DNA from: Advenella kashmirensis WT001 | Lineage (GTDB): Bacteria > Pseudomonadota > Gammaproteobacteria > Burkholderiales > Burkholderiaceae_B | Direction of reading: 5' to 3' | NCBI RefSeq assembly: GCF_000219915.2 | Contig: NC_017964.1 | Location: 3,348,001-3,412,000, forward strand | Length of the DNA: 64,000 nucleotides | In this document: piece after piece, positions 28,826 through 39,549 of the stretch | Layout of the letters: every line of letters begins with the position of its first letter | How positions within the stretch are numbered: position 1 is the stretch's first letter | Notes under the pieces: generated by a model | The model's input: the letters and a program-made list of their open reading frames with translations, nothing else | Databases searched by the model: none | What the model was told of the DNA's origin: nothing | Translations under genes and position numbers: made by a program

Positions 28826-29830
28826 TCATTTTGCCGAAATACCCGTTTCGGACAGAATCTTCTTCCACTTCACGGTTTCGGATTGCAGATACGTCTTGAG
28901 CTCTTCGGGTGTGCTGCCGATTGTCTCCGCGCCGATGGTCTTGAACGTGGTTTTCACTTTATCCGTTTCCATCGCCTTGAGCATGGCTTTTTGCAGTGTC
29001 TGAATGACATCGGCAGGCGTGCCGGCCGGTGCAAACGTTGCAAACCAGGGTCGCAATTCGTACCCAGGCACACCGCTTTCGGCAACGGTCGGAACGTCGG
29101 GTAATGAGGCCGAGCGCTTGGTCGTGGTAATGGCCAGCGCTTTTAGCTTGCCTGCGTCAACGTGTGGTTTGGCGGACGTAATACTGTCAAACATATAGTC
29201 CACCTGACCACCCAGCAGATCCGACACGGCGGGGCCACTGCCTTTATACGGCACGTGCAGCATATCCAATTTTCCCAGATAGGTAAACAGCGCCCCGGCC
29301 AGGTGAATAGAGGTGCCTACGCCTGCCGACGCATAGGTGTACTTACCGGGATTGGCTTTGGCCTGCTCGATCACGTCTTTAACCGAATTGACGTCCTTGC
29401 GGGTGGCTTGTGTCACCAGAATATTGGGCACGTCTGCCAGCAGAGAGATTGGCTCGAAGTCTGCAATCGGATCGTAGCTCAGTTTCTTGTAGAGCGATGG
29501 ATTGACGGCCATGCCATTGGCCACGATCATGATCGTGTAACCGTCCGGCTTCGCATTAGCCACCTGAGCCGCGCCAATATTGCCGCCGGCACCCGGCTTG
29601 TTTTCCACGACAATCGGCTGGCCGAGGTCTTTGGCAATCGACTCACCCAGCGTACGCGCAATCACATCCATTGCGCCTCCCGGCGGGAAAGGCACGATCC
29701 AGGTAATGGGACGTTCCGGATAGGCCGCTGCCGCGGCTGTGGCAGCAAACAAACCAGCAATGGCGGTCGCTGCGCATGCCGCTTTGATGCCGGGTAATCG
29801 ACGAGTATTGTGTTTCAATTGCATCTCCAT
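28826..29830 (-). CDS. Bug-family tripartite tricarboxylate transporter binding protein
   Basis: A 334-residue receptor with a long signal region ending near ATAAAAAYPERP, followed by the usual Bug motifs (ITWIVPFPPGGAMDVIARTL; NKPGAGGNIGAAQVA; HVPYKGSGPAVSDLLGGQVD). It lies upstream of catC on the same strand and divergent from a LysR regulator, an arrangement typical of catabolic loci. The ligand is unknown. Confidence 0.88.
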   Translation of the reverse strand: MEMQLKHNTRRLPGIKAACAATAIAGLFAATAAAAAYPERPITWIVPFPPGGAMDVIARTLGESIAKDLGQPIVVENKPGAGGNIGAAQVANAKPDGYTIMIVANGMAVNPSLYKKLSYDPIADFEPISLLADVPNILVTQATRKDVNSVKDVIEQAKANPGKYTYASAGVGTSIHLAGALFTYLGKLDMLHVPYKGSGPAVSDLLGGQVDYMFDSITSAKPHVDAGKLKALAITTTKRSASLPDVPTVAESGVPGYELRPWFATFAPAGTPADVIQTLQKAMLKAMETDKVKTTFKTIGAETIGSTPEELKTYLQSETVKWKKILSETGISAK

Positions 29831-29971
29831 ACGCGATAAGTGGCTGTGCTACTGCCGCAAGGCCGCTTTGAAGCGTCCGGCGCGGCTTGCCGTTATATAG
29901 TTTTCTTTATTATCCGTATTGTTTTTGTCCGTGTCTAAGACTATATTTGGCGTAATCGATACTTTTAAGGT

Positions 29972-30859
29972 ATGAATATGGAGTTAAGACAAATCCGCTA
30001 CTTCCAGTGCGTAGCCCGGGAGCTGAGCTTTACCAAGGCAGCGCGGATTCTGCATATTGCCCAGCCGCCCCTGAGTCGGCAGATAAAAATGCTGGAAGAA
30101 GAGCTGGGCGTGGCGGTATTCGAGCGCCTGGGTCGCGGTATCGTACTGACCGATGCCGGCCGCTACTTCCTGGACCAGACCGAGAAAATGACCCAACGCC
30201 TGCAGGAAACCATCAATGCCACCCGCCGGATCGGCAAAAATGACCGTATCTGGTTCGGCGTCGGCTTTGTCCCATCTACGCTGTATGGACACATGCCGGC
30301 CCTGATCCGCCAATTGCGCCAGTTAAACACCCAGGTGGAAATCGGGCTGGTGGAAATGACGACCCTGCAGCAATTTGAAGCGCTCAAATCGGGCCGAATC
30401 GATATCGGTGTCGGGCGCATCCTGCTCAACGATGAAGAAATCGAACGACTGGTATTGACCGACGAACCCCTTGTTGTGGCGTTGCCCATCACGCACCGGC
30501 TGGCCAATAAAGCATCGGTCCGGCTCGCGGACATCATGGAGGAACCGCTTATTCTGTACCCGGCCAAGCCGCGGCCAAGCTATGCGGATCATGTCCTGAA
30601 TCTGTGCAGGCAGAAAGGATATTCCCCGCAGGTCATTCAGGAAGTCAATGAATTACAGACTGCTATTGGCCTGGTGACGGCGACAATCGGCATTGCGATT
30701 GTGCCCGAATCGGTGCGTCGCCTGCATCGCGATGATGTGGTGTATGTAAACCTGGACGAGCCGGAATTTACCTCACCCATTATGCTCAGTTGGCGCAAAA
30801 ACGATCACTCGGCATTCCTTCAGCAAACAATAGGTCTGTTCAAGCGTACCGCCATATGA
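29972..30859 (+). CDS. LysR-family regulator, CatR/BenM-like
   Basis: A 295-residue LysR protein with N-terminal winged helix (MELRQIRYFQCVARELSFTK) and effector domain. The N-terminal sequence, including RQIKMLEEELGVAVFERLGR, resembles CatR/BenM/CatM proteins that respond to cis,cis-muconate. It is divergent from the Bug-catC unit and near catB, so control of the cat genes is likely but inferred. Confidence 0.85.
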   Translation: MNMELRQIRYFQCVARELSFTKAARILHIAQPPLSRQIKMLEEELGVAVFERLGRGIVLTDAGRYFLDQTEKMTQRLQETINATRRIGKNDRIWFGVGFVPSTLYGHMPALIRQLRQLNTQVEIGLVEMTTLQQFEALKSGRIDIGVGRILLNDEEIERLVLTDEPLVVALPITHRLANKASVRLADIMEEPLILYPAKPRPSYADHVLNLCRQKGYSPQVIQEVNELQTAIGLVTATIGIAIVPESVRRLHRDDVVYVNLDEPEFTSPIMLSWRKNDHSAFLQQTIGLFKRTAI

Positions 30860-30866
30860 ACATGAC

Positions 30867-30887
30867 GCTTGCGGCTCATCCGCAAGC
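30867..30887. terminator. Hairpin between lysR and kdpE
   Basis: GCTTGCGG and CCGCAAGC form a perfect 8-bp stem with loop CTCAT, seven bases after the regulator stop, between convergent genes. No T tract. Confidence 0.5.
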
Positions 30888-30991
30888 AATCACGATCGCA
30901 ATTTCCAGTACGCCGGCAAGTGCAGTAGCAAGCGCCCTGGAACAGTTGCCGGTCAATAGCGGTGTCCGTCCATAGTTCGTTCAGGCCGCGT

Positions 30992-31681
30992 TCATAGCTC
31001 AAGCCGATATCCGACGCCTGTTTCGGTCAGAATATAGCGGGGCCGGGCCGGGTCCTGTTCCAGCTTGTGGCGCAGGTGGCCCATGTAAATACGCAGATAG
31101 TGCGTCTGATCCAGAAAAGCCGGTCCCCATATTTCAACCATCATCTTGCGCTGTGTAACGACTTTGCCTGCATTGGCCAGCAACAGGCTCAGCAGGTCGA
31201 ACTCTTTGGGTGTCAGGTGCAACAGCTGGCCGGCACGGCTAACCCGGCGCGCCTGCAGATCGACATCAATATCGCCAAACTGGTAACGGCTGGGCGCCGG
31301 CTGTGACGCAGCCACACTGCGTCGAAGATGGGCGCGGATGCGTGCCTGCAATTCGACCACGCTAAACGGTTTAGTCAGATAATCGTCAGCGCCTGCATCC
31401 AGGGCAAACACTTTTTCCTGCTCCTGGCCGCGTGCGGTCAGCACCATGACCGTTGCATTGGAGCTGGCTCTGAAGCTGCGCAAAAATTTCTTGCCATCGC
31501 CATCGGGCAGGCCCAGGTCCATGATGACCAGATCAGGGTCAAACGCCGTCGCCACCTCAATCGCCTCTGCCACCGTGACCACCTCGGCAATTTCCCATTC
31601 CTGGTCCGGCAGGCATTGGCGAATCATTTTTCTGATATGCGCATCGTCTTCGAGCAGCAGCAGTTTTCGTTTCAGTTGCAT
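30992..31681 (-). CDS. kdpE: Response regulator KdpE
   Basis: A 229-residue OmpR-type regulator. The receiver has the acidic pair EDD, phospho-acceptor Asp in VIMDLGLPDGDG and Lys in YLTKPF; the C-terminal winged helix includes LTPKEFDLLSLL and a typical ending (ILTETGVGYRLEL). It activates kdpFABC when potassium is scarce. It starts two bases after kdpD. Confidence 0.93.
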   Translation of the reverse strand: MQLKRKLLLLEDDAHIRKMIRQCLPDQEWEIAEVVTVAEAIEVATAFDPDLVIMDLGLPDGDGKKFLRSFRASSNATVMVLTARGQEQEKVFALDAGADDYLTKPFSVVELQARIRAHLRRSVAASQPAPSRYQFGDIDVDLQARRVSRAGQLLHLTPKEFDLLSLLLANAGKVVTQRKMMVEIWGPAFLDQTHYLRIYMGHLRHKLEQDPARPRYILTETGVGYRLEL

Positions 31682-31683
31682 GA

Positions 31684-34381
31684 TTACTCCAGCACAGGAG
31701 GCACGGGCAGCGCAGGTAACTGCACCGTAAATACACTGCCGCCGCCAGCACGATTGGCCGCCGTGAGCGTTCCACCATGCAACTGCACCAGTTGCCGGGC
31801 AATGGCCAGGCCCAGGCCGGCACCCGTAGTGTCTGTCTCGGGATGGGCACGCACAAATTTGTCAAACAGACGCTCACGCTGTGCTTCTGTGTCAGGCAGT
31901 CCGACACCCCTGTCCGCAACCATTAACTGAATCGAATCGTCCTGGTGACGGGCCGATATATCTATTTGCGTACCCTGTGGGCTATAGCGCAGCGCATTTT
32001 CTACAAGATTGGCGATGACCCGTTCGATCAGCACCGGATCACATTCGACCAGCGGCAGGGTTGGTGCAATGCTGATGTTCAACTCATGACCCCGGGCGGA
32101 CACATCCTGGTGCCGGACGGCGCCCCCACTAATTCCTCAATGGACTGCCAGCTTTTGCTAATGTGTTGCTGACCGGAGTCTATCCTTGCCATATCCAGCA
32201 ATTTGCTCATCATATCGTGCATACAGCGGGCACGATCCAGAATAATCGCAGCCTTTTGCCTGACATGGTTGTCGTTCGACTCGGCCGCCAGCACCTCGGC
32301 CTCGCCGATCAGCACCGTCAGGGGCGTGCGCAGATCATGCGAAATAATATTGAGCATGGTCACTCGCAGTTTCTCCGATTCGACCTGACGCAGAAATTCA
32401 TTGGCCACCTCTACGAAATGGATCCGCTCCAATGCGATGGCGATCACATGCGCGTATATCTCCAGTTGCTGTTGCCATTCCGGCGACAGCAGATGGGGCG
32501 CGCCTTGCATGCGCACGGCCAGCACGCCACGAATCCGCACCGGCGCATGCAGGGGAAAATATCGAAAGGCGTTCGCAGACAGCGTATCGGCCCCAAAACC
32601 GGCTTTGTCCTCATTGTCAAACGCCCACTGCGCCGCCACCATATCCAGCCCGGCCGCCTCGTGCCCCGCCTCGGCCTCTGGCAACAACAGCGATTCATGT
32701 GCGTCAGGCAGAATGACAAAAACGTCTTCGCCCAGGTCGCTGAGCAATAGCTTCTGGCTTTCCTGCACGATTTGCTCCTTCTGCAGCGATCCCGATAGCC
32801 GCTTGGCCAGTTCGAACAGGCTGTGAACCCGCTGCGTCTGCTGCAATGCCAGCCTGCCCTGGAAGCGTTGTTGCGCAGCCAGCTGACTAATCAAGGTACT
32901 AACGGCAAGCATGACCAGAAGAGTAATCAAATATTGAATATCTGCAACCGAAAAAGAGAGCAGCGGTGGTATGAATGAGAAGTCAAACAGCGCAACGCTG
33001 CTCACAGCACAGACCAGTCCTGGCCAGCGCCCCAGACGCAAGGCCACCACCATGGTCAGCGCCAGGTATAACATCGCGATATTGGTGATCGCCAGGATCG
33101 ATGAAAACGGCCATAATAAGGCCGTGGTCGCGCAGACAAACATCAGCGCAAGCCCCACCTTGCCCCAATCAACCGGTTCGCGCCGGGCAAAGGCATGATC
33201 CTGCGCGCGCGCCGCTGCCTGTCGCTGCCGGTTGGAAACACCTCCGTAAATGATGACATCGATATCCGGTCCCAACTGCCCAACGCGCACCAGCGGAGAA
33301 AGCCGCCACCAATATCGGCGCAGAACCGATCGGTCCAGCAACAAACGGGACAAGTTCTGGCTGCGGCAATAGGCGACAATATCAGGCATCACATCACCAT
33401 TGCAATAATGCTCGGTGGTTGTGGCCTGCAGTTGCTCGGCCTGCTGCAACAACAACTGCCAGTCGCCATTGGAACGAGCCGGCCCTCTGCTGTTGGCTGC
33501 CTCTCGCAGGAACATCACATGCATCGGGCAGGACATCTGGCCGGACAGGCGGCTGCCATGACGGATCAGGGCCTGGGCTGCATTTGGCGTGAGGGCCGTG
33601 TCCACCACCACAAGTATGCCCTCGGCCGTACGCCAGATCGCCTCTACATACGTTTCATGGCGATACTGCCTGACATCCTTGTGGATACGTTCGGCAGTCC
33701 GGCGCAAGGCGATTTCGCGCAACGCAATCAGGTTCCCCTTGCGGAAAAAATGCTGTCGTGCCAACGGCACCTGTTCAGCCATATAAACTTTACCGGCCTG
33801 CAATCGGGCCAGCAGCGCTTCGGTCGTGATGTCCACCAGAATAACTTCATCTGCGTCATCAAAAACCTGGTCCGGCACGGTCTCGGTCACCCGGATGTCC
33901 GTAATGCCGCTAATGACATCGTTCAGGCTTTCCAGATGCTGCACATTCAGCGTGGTCCAGACATCGATCCCTGCGCCCAGCAATTCATCAATATCCTGCC
34001 AGCGTTTGCTATGTCGCAGTCCCGGCGCATTGGTATGGGCCAGTTCATCGATGAGCGCAATCTGCGGCGCCTGGTCAGCATGGCGTCCAGATCAAGCTCC
34101 CGGATAACACGATCGCGATAATGGATGATATCAAGCGGGATGGCCGGCACCGACAGGGCCAGTTGCCGGGTATCTTCCCTGTCGTGCGTCTCAATAACGC
34201 CGATAACGACATCGTGGCCTGCTGCCAATTCCTGATGGGCTGCCGTCAGCATGGAAAAGGTCTTGCCCACCCCGGCACTGGCCCCGAAATAAATACGCAA
34301 TTTCCCCCGGGCCTGCCGGGATTCTTCGCGGGCAAGCGCCTCAAGCAATTGATCAGGGTCTTTGCGGTATGGGGTTACCAT
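31684..34381 (-). CDS. kdpD: Sensor histidine kinase KdpD (two frameshifts)
   Basis: Three frames join at the short C run near 34070 (one C missing, giving LTRRPQIALIDE) and at the C run 32123-32127 (one base missing, giving ELVGGAVRHQD). The reconstructed protein is about 899 residues: N-terminal KdpD domain with Walker-like GASAGVGKT, universal-stress-like domain, four membrane helices (about 33100-32880), GAF-like region, H-box SHDLRTPLT and ATPase motifs NLVENALRYS and GAGLGLAIAR. It senses potassium limitation and phosphorylates KdpE. The family is intact apart from the shifts. Confidence 0.9.
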
Positions 34382-34521
34382 AGTTCATGGTTATGCAATG
34401 GAATGAATCGGTTATGACATCTGTATTGTATGCAAATACCGGCAGCCAGCGGCGCCGTTTGCGCCCGACGACATGATCGTTGCACATGAGGCCAGACCCG
34501 CGCCTGACGTTGACCGGCCAC

Positions 34522-35091
34522 TCATGGGTACTGGCGATCGAGCGCCAGGTTCAATGCCAGCACATTGATTCGCGGCTCGCCGAAAAACAGCATGACCGGC
34601 TTGCGCTGAACTTTCCGGATCACGTCCTGGACTTGTTGCTGCGTCAGGGAGCGGGCTTCGGCCACCCTGGCCGCCTGATAATTCGCCGCGGCAATACTGA
34701 TTTCCGGGTCCAGCCCGCTACCCGAACTGGTGACAAGATCAATCGGAACCGGCGCATCACCATGCGTGGCACGCCATTGCTGGACGCGGGTAGCCAGTTG
34801 TTGCCGGTAGGCCTGGCCCGACACGGCCAGATTACTGGCGCCGGACGACGCGCCGTTATAGGGCTGGTCAGCCGTGGCCGATGGCCGTCCCCAGAAGTAG
34901 CGCTGGCTCGTGAAAGACTGGCCAATCAGGGTAGAGCCAATATTTTTTCCCTCTTTTTCGATCAGGCTGCCATGCGCCTGCCACGGGAAAAAGGCATAGG
35001 ACAGACCGGTCACGACCAGGGGATAAACAAAGCCGGTGATAACGGTCAAGAGTAAAAACAGAACAAGCGTTGAACGTAATATTTTCATCAT
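34522..35091 (-). CDS. kdpC: Potassium-transporting ATPase subunit KdpC
   Basis: A 189-residue membrane-anchored subunit; ATG 35091 has AGGA at good spacing. One N-terminal helix (STLVLFLLLTVITGFVYPLV) and conserved segments RYFWGRPSA and GSGLDPEIS. KdpC stabilises the KdpFABC complex and helps nucleotide binding. A 140-base gap separates it from kdpD, so the sensor genes may have extra control. Confidence 0.92.
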   Translation of the reverse strand: MMKILRSTLVLFLLLTVITGFVYPLVVTGLSYAFFPWQAHGSLIEKEGKNIGSTLIGQSFTSQRYFWGRPSATADQPYNGASSGASNLAVSGQAYRQQLATRVQQWRATHGDAPVPIDLVTSSGSGLDPEISIAAANYQAARVAEARSLTQQQVQDVIRKVQRKPVMLFFGEPRINVLALNLALDRQYP

Positions 35092-35105
35092 GAAATTTCC
35101 TGGTG

Positions 35106-37167
35106 TCAAAGCACCGATAGCATCAAATCGATAAGCTTAATGCCCGCAAAAGGCACCAGCAGCCCGCCGGCGGCATAGATCAGCAGATTTCTGCGCAGCA
35201 GCGCCGCGGCGCTTTGCGCACGAAAGGTTACGCCGCGCAAGGCCAGCGGGATCAGGCCGATAATGATCAGGGCATTGAAGATCACCGCCGACAGCACGGC
35301 CGATTCGGGCGAGTGCAATTGCATGACGTTAAGCACGCCCAACTGGGGGTAAACGGAAACAAACGCGGCAGGGATGATGGCGAAGTATTTGGCCACATCA
35401 TTGGCGATGGAAAACGTGGTCAGCGCGCCGCGGGTCATCAACATCTGCTTGCCGGTTTTGACGACCTCGAGCAATTTGGTGGGATCCGAATCCAGGTCTA
35501 CCATATTGCTGGCTTCGCGCGCCGCCTGCGTGCCGCAATTCATGGCCACGGCCACATCGGCCTGGGCCAGGGCCGGCGCATCATTGGTTCCGTCACCGGT
35601 CATGGCAACCAGATGGCCTTTTTGCTGATAATCCCGAATGATATCCAGCTTGGTTTGCGGCGTAGCCTGTGCGACATAATCATCCACCCCGGCTTCGGCC
35701 GCAATCGCCGCCGCCGTCAAAGGGTTGTCGCCAGTAATCATCACGGTCTTGATCCCCATGGTGCGCAACTGGGCAAACCGCTCACGGATGTCCGGCTTAA
35801 CCACATCCTTCAATTCGATGCACCCCACAATTTTGGCGTTTTCTGCAATGGCCAGCGGGGTCGAACCGCGTTGCGCAATCTGCCTGACCTGTTCGGCAAT
35901 ATCCGAAGGGATGGCGTTGCCCTGGACCAGGCAATACTGTTCGATCGCCTGCACGGCCCCCTTGCGGATGTGCAGCATGGCGCCATTGTTCGCAATGTCC
36001 ACGCCGCTCATGCGTGTCTGCGCAGTAAAAGGTATCACCTGCCGCTGGCCGGCAGGATCGGCAAGCGATACCTGCATTTCGCGAGCCAGCGCCACGATAC
36101 TTCTGCCTTCGGGTGTTTCGTCTGCCGATGACGCTTCATGCGCCAGCCATGCCAGATGCTGCAGGGGCACGCCCTGGCTTGGAATAAAGGCGCTGGCCTG
36201 TCTATTTCCGTAAGTAATCGTGCCTGTCTTGTCCAACAGCAATACGTCGATATCACCTGCGGCTTCGACAGCCTTGCCCGAACGCGCAATGACATTATCC
36301 TTCATCATGCGGCTCATACCGGCAACACCGATGGCAGACAACAGGCCGCTGATCGTGGTCGGGATCAGGCAAACCAGGAGCGCGATCAGCACGATAACGC
36401 TGATCGGCTGGCCGGCGCCCGACGCGGCAACGCTATAGACCGACATCGGGTACAGGGTCGTCACGCACAGCAGGAAAATCAGGGTCAGCGACACCAGCAG
36501 AATCGTCAGGGCAATTTCATTGGGGGTCTTCTGGCGCTTGGCGCCCTCTACCATGCGGATCATCTGATCCAGAAACGACTCTCCCCGGATCACTCACTAC
36601 CCGGATGATCAGATAGTCGGACAGCACTTTCGTACTGCCGGTCACAGAGCACAGATCGCCGCCTGACTCACGCAGGACCGGCGCGGACTCACCGGTAATG
36701 GCCGATTCGTCCACGGTGGCCACCCCTTCGATCACTTCACCATCGGCAGCAATCAACTGACCTGCGTCAGCGCGGATAACGTCACCCTTGCGCAGCGTCT
36801 CCGAAGGCACTTCGATGAGCGTATCGCGCCGTACCGGATCGACATATTTGCGCGCCATCATGCTGTTTTTCAGCCCCTTGAGGCTTTGCGCCTGCGCCCT
36901 GCTGCGCCCTTCCGCCAGTGCTTCGGCAAAGTTGGCGAAAAGCACCGTAAACCACAACCATAATGTAATGGCAATCGTAAACCCGTGGCTGCTCCGGTCG
37001 CTGAACCAGAACCCGGCGATACTGTACAGCGCTGTCAGCAGGCTGCCGACGTAAACAACAAACATGACAGGGTTACGCATCTGGATGCGTGGATCCAGCT
37101 TCAGAAACGTGTCGCGCAACACCTGCGCTGGTTTAATGCCATCTGTCATTGATAAGACTTTACTCAT
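35106..37167 (-). CDS. kdpB: Potassium-transporting P-type ATPase subunit KdpB (one frameshift)
   Basis: Two frames join at the C run 36583-36586, where one surplus base separates VVSDPG from [11 protein letters not shown]. The result is a full-length KdpB of about 686 residues: phosphorylation motif DKTGT, TGES actuator loop, [12 protein letters not shown] hinge and the expected membrane helices. It hydrolyses ATP to drive potassium through KdpA. The gene begins three bases after kdpA and ends 14 bases before the kdpC start. Confidence 0.92.
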
Positions 37168-37170
37168 GCG

Positions 37171-38901
37171 TTACTCCGCTGACTGAACTGAAAACAACTG
37201 CATATGCTCCGCAATGGGACCCAGGGCCAGCGACGGAATGTATGTCAGCGCCCCCATGATCAGCACAACGCCAATAAGCAGAACGCCAAACAGGACGCCA
37301 TGGGTGGGCATGGTGCCCACATTGACAGGCACCCGCTGTTTTGCTGCCAGATAGCCGGCGACAGCCAGTACTGCGCCAATAACCGCGAACCGTCCTGCAA
37401 ACATGGCCAACGCCAGCATCAGGTTGTAAAAGACGTTGTTGGCAGACAGGCCGGCGAATGCACTGCCATTGTTATTTGCTGCGGAGGTGAAGGCATACAG
37501 CACCTCCGACAGGCCATGTGCACCCGGGTTGCCCAGCGAGGCTACGCCGACATCAAGCACAACAGACAGACCAGTGCCACCCAGGATCAGAAACGGCGGC
37601 ACCAGCAATGCCAGCGCAATCATTTTCATTTCCTGCATTTCAATTTTCTTACCCAGGTATTCGGGTGTTCGCCCAATCATTAAGCCCGCAATGAACACAG
37701 CCAGGATGACGAAAATCAACATGCCATACAAACCGGAACTACCCACCGAACACCACCTCCCCCAGTTGCATCAACAGCAATGGCACCATGCCGCCCAGCG
37801 GCATGAATGAATCATGCATGGCCACCACAGCACCGCAAGAGGCTGCCGTTGTTACGGCGGCAAACAGGGCCGAACCCACAATACCGAAGCGCACTTCCTT
37901 GCCTTCCATATTGCCACCAGACTGCAGCAAGGCCTGTGCACCCTGGTCAATGGGCAGGCTCGACAACGCAGGATTGGCCTGCTGCTCTGCCAGCAGCACG
38001 CACACGGTCAGCACCACGAAAATCACCGACATGGCCGCGTAGATGGTCCAACCCTGTCGGCGATCACCGACCATGCGCCCAAAGCAGAAACACAGGCCGC
38101 AGGAATCAGCAGAATCGCGATCATTTGTGCAAAGTTGCTGAATGCACCCGGATTCTCAAAGGGGTGGGCAGAATTGACGTTAAAAAAGCCGCCCCCATTG
38201 GTCCCCAGCAACTTGATTGCTTCCTGCGAGGCCACGGGTCCCATGGCAATAGTCTGCTGTCCGCCTTCGAGCGTATCGATGACCAGTGATGGCGAAAAAT
38301 TCTGGATCACCCCCTGGCTGACGAACACCAGCGCCAGAATGATCGACAGCGGAACCAGTGCATATAACGTTATTCGGGTAATATCCACCCAGAAATTGCC
38401 GATATGGTTCTGACTTTTACTTGTGAAACCGCGGATCAATGCAAAAACCACGGCAATTCCCGTCGCTGCCGACAGGAAATTTTGTACCGCCAGCCCGACC
38501 ATCTGGACCAGGTAACTCATGGTGGTTTCCCCGCCATAGCCCTGCCAGTTGGTATTGGTCACAAAACTGACTGCAGTATTGAAAGCTGAATCTGCAGACA
38601 CCGCGCCCATATCCTGCGGGTTCAACGGCAACCACTGTTGAACCGTTTGCAACAGAAAGACGGCGAGCAGGCCGACAATATTGAACAGCATTAGCGACAG
38701 CAGATAGTGCTTCCATCCCATTTGCACTGTGGGATCCACACCGGAAAATTGATAAATACCGCGCTCCAGCCGATTGAACAACTGTGGGCGCAACGTTGCT
38801 GCAGGACGCGCTATCCGGGCCAGCAGCCGGCCAACCGGCGGCGCCAACGCTGTCAGGACAGCCATGAAAAGGACGAGGTTAAGCCAGGCCTGGGTGCTCA
38901 T
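37171..38901 (-). CDS. kdpA: Potassium-transporting ATPase subunit KdpA (two frameshifts)
   Basis: Starts [12 protein letters not shown] one base after the kdpF stop. Frames change near 38060 and at the C run 37742-37744, where removing one base joins EVVFGG to [10 protein letters not shown]. The reconstructed channel-like subunit is about 576 residues with selectivity-type segments [29 protein letters not shown] and TTAASCGAV. It forms the potassium-binding pore of the Kdp pump. Confidence 0.92.
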
Positions 38902-38902
38902 A

Positions 38903-38995
38903 TCAGAATTTCTCCGCATTCAACAGTGCGTAAACCAGATAGGCAAGCACCAGCACGGCAACAAATGAGCACAGAAAGAGAAGCATTGTTTCCAT
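38903..38995 (-). CDS. kdpF: Potassium-transporting ATPase small subunit KdpF
   Basis: A 30-residue single-helix protein starting METMLLFLCSFVAVLVLAYL and ending ALLNAEKF. Size, position immediately before kdpA and the pattern of a hydrophobic helix followed by YALL match KdpF, which stabilises the pump. The GGAGAA within its last codons doubles as the kdpA ribosome site. Confidence 0.9.
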   Translation of the reverse strand: METMLLFLCSFVAVLVLAYLVYALLNAEKF

Positions 38996-39461
38996 GATGG
39001 ACGATCAATCCGAAAGTAAGGGACACGGCAGATCGTACGAACATTGGTGTAAAAATAAGGTAAAAATTATTTTTTCCTGCAATATCAATATATTGGACCT
39101 GATCGGCGCACCAGCAGACTGCGCTTGCCCTGTCAATTGCAACTGTATTGGCGCGGCACCCGCCATACAACCGTGGGCTGCTTGGTCTTTTATGAGCGCG
39201 CTAATATGACAATCCTTATATGCCAGTCGCAATTGAATGCGCTAATGCCGCCAACAGCCAGCGCCGCAACCGTATGGCGTGCTCCCGTTTGGCATGGGAC
39301 AACTTACCGCAACGCTGCCAGATCGGCCACGTCCATTGGGTTAGTCGTTGCTGCGGACCACCAACAGCCGGTTTGATCATCAAATATGGTTTATAAAGGA
39401 GCATGCGGGCGCTGCAGCTGCAGTCGCTTGCGCATGACTACTGCCGTTGCAGAATCTTGTA
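38996..39461. other. Regulatory region upstream of kdpFABC
   Basis: No gene is supported here; small open frames lack ribosome sites and coding character. It contains the GTAAAAAT direct repeats at 39049-39067, an AT-rich stretch to about 39080 suited to the kdp promoter, and a GC-rich self-complementary stretch (CTGCAGCTGCAG) near 39412-39423. Confidence 0.5.
39049..39067 (-). promoter_or_regulatory. Candidate KdpE binding site
   Basis: Two GTAAAAAT octamers start at 39049 and 39060, exactly 11 bases apart, in the region expected for the kdp promoter. OmpR/PhoB-type regulators such as KdpE bind direct repeats with this period. They read as ATTTTTAC on the kdp strand. Confidence 0.5.
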
Positions 39462-39522
39462 ATGAGCGTTGCAAAGCACAGCCGCTTTGCGCGGGCATAG
39501 CCCCCCACATGCCGACGCTCAT
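39462..39522 (+). ncRNA. Predicted three-way-junction RNA leader, unidentified
   Basis: Three perfect helices nest in 61 bases: P1 ATGAGCGT (39462-39469) with ACGCTCAT (39515-39522); P2 GCAAAGC with GCTTTGC around loop ACAGCC (39471-39490); P3 GGCAT with ATGCC around loop AGCCCCCCAC (39494-39513). Junction strands are T, GCG and G. It ends 27 bases before the receptor-channel start, in the position of a 5' leader riboswitch or thermosensor. It does not match the consensus of the riboswitch classes I know (purine, glycine, SAH, THF, manganese). Confidence 0.45.
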
Positions 39523-39549
39523 CTTGTGATAAACCAATATTGATGAGAC

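Noticed and set aside
33195..34121. Rightward open frame opposite kdpD
   Set aside because: It is the antisense of conserved KdpD sequence and is low-complexity, Arg/His-rich.
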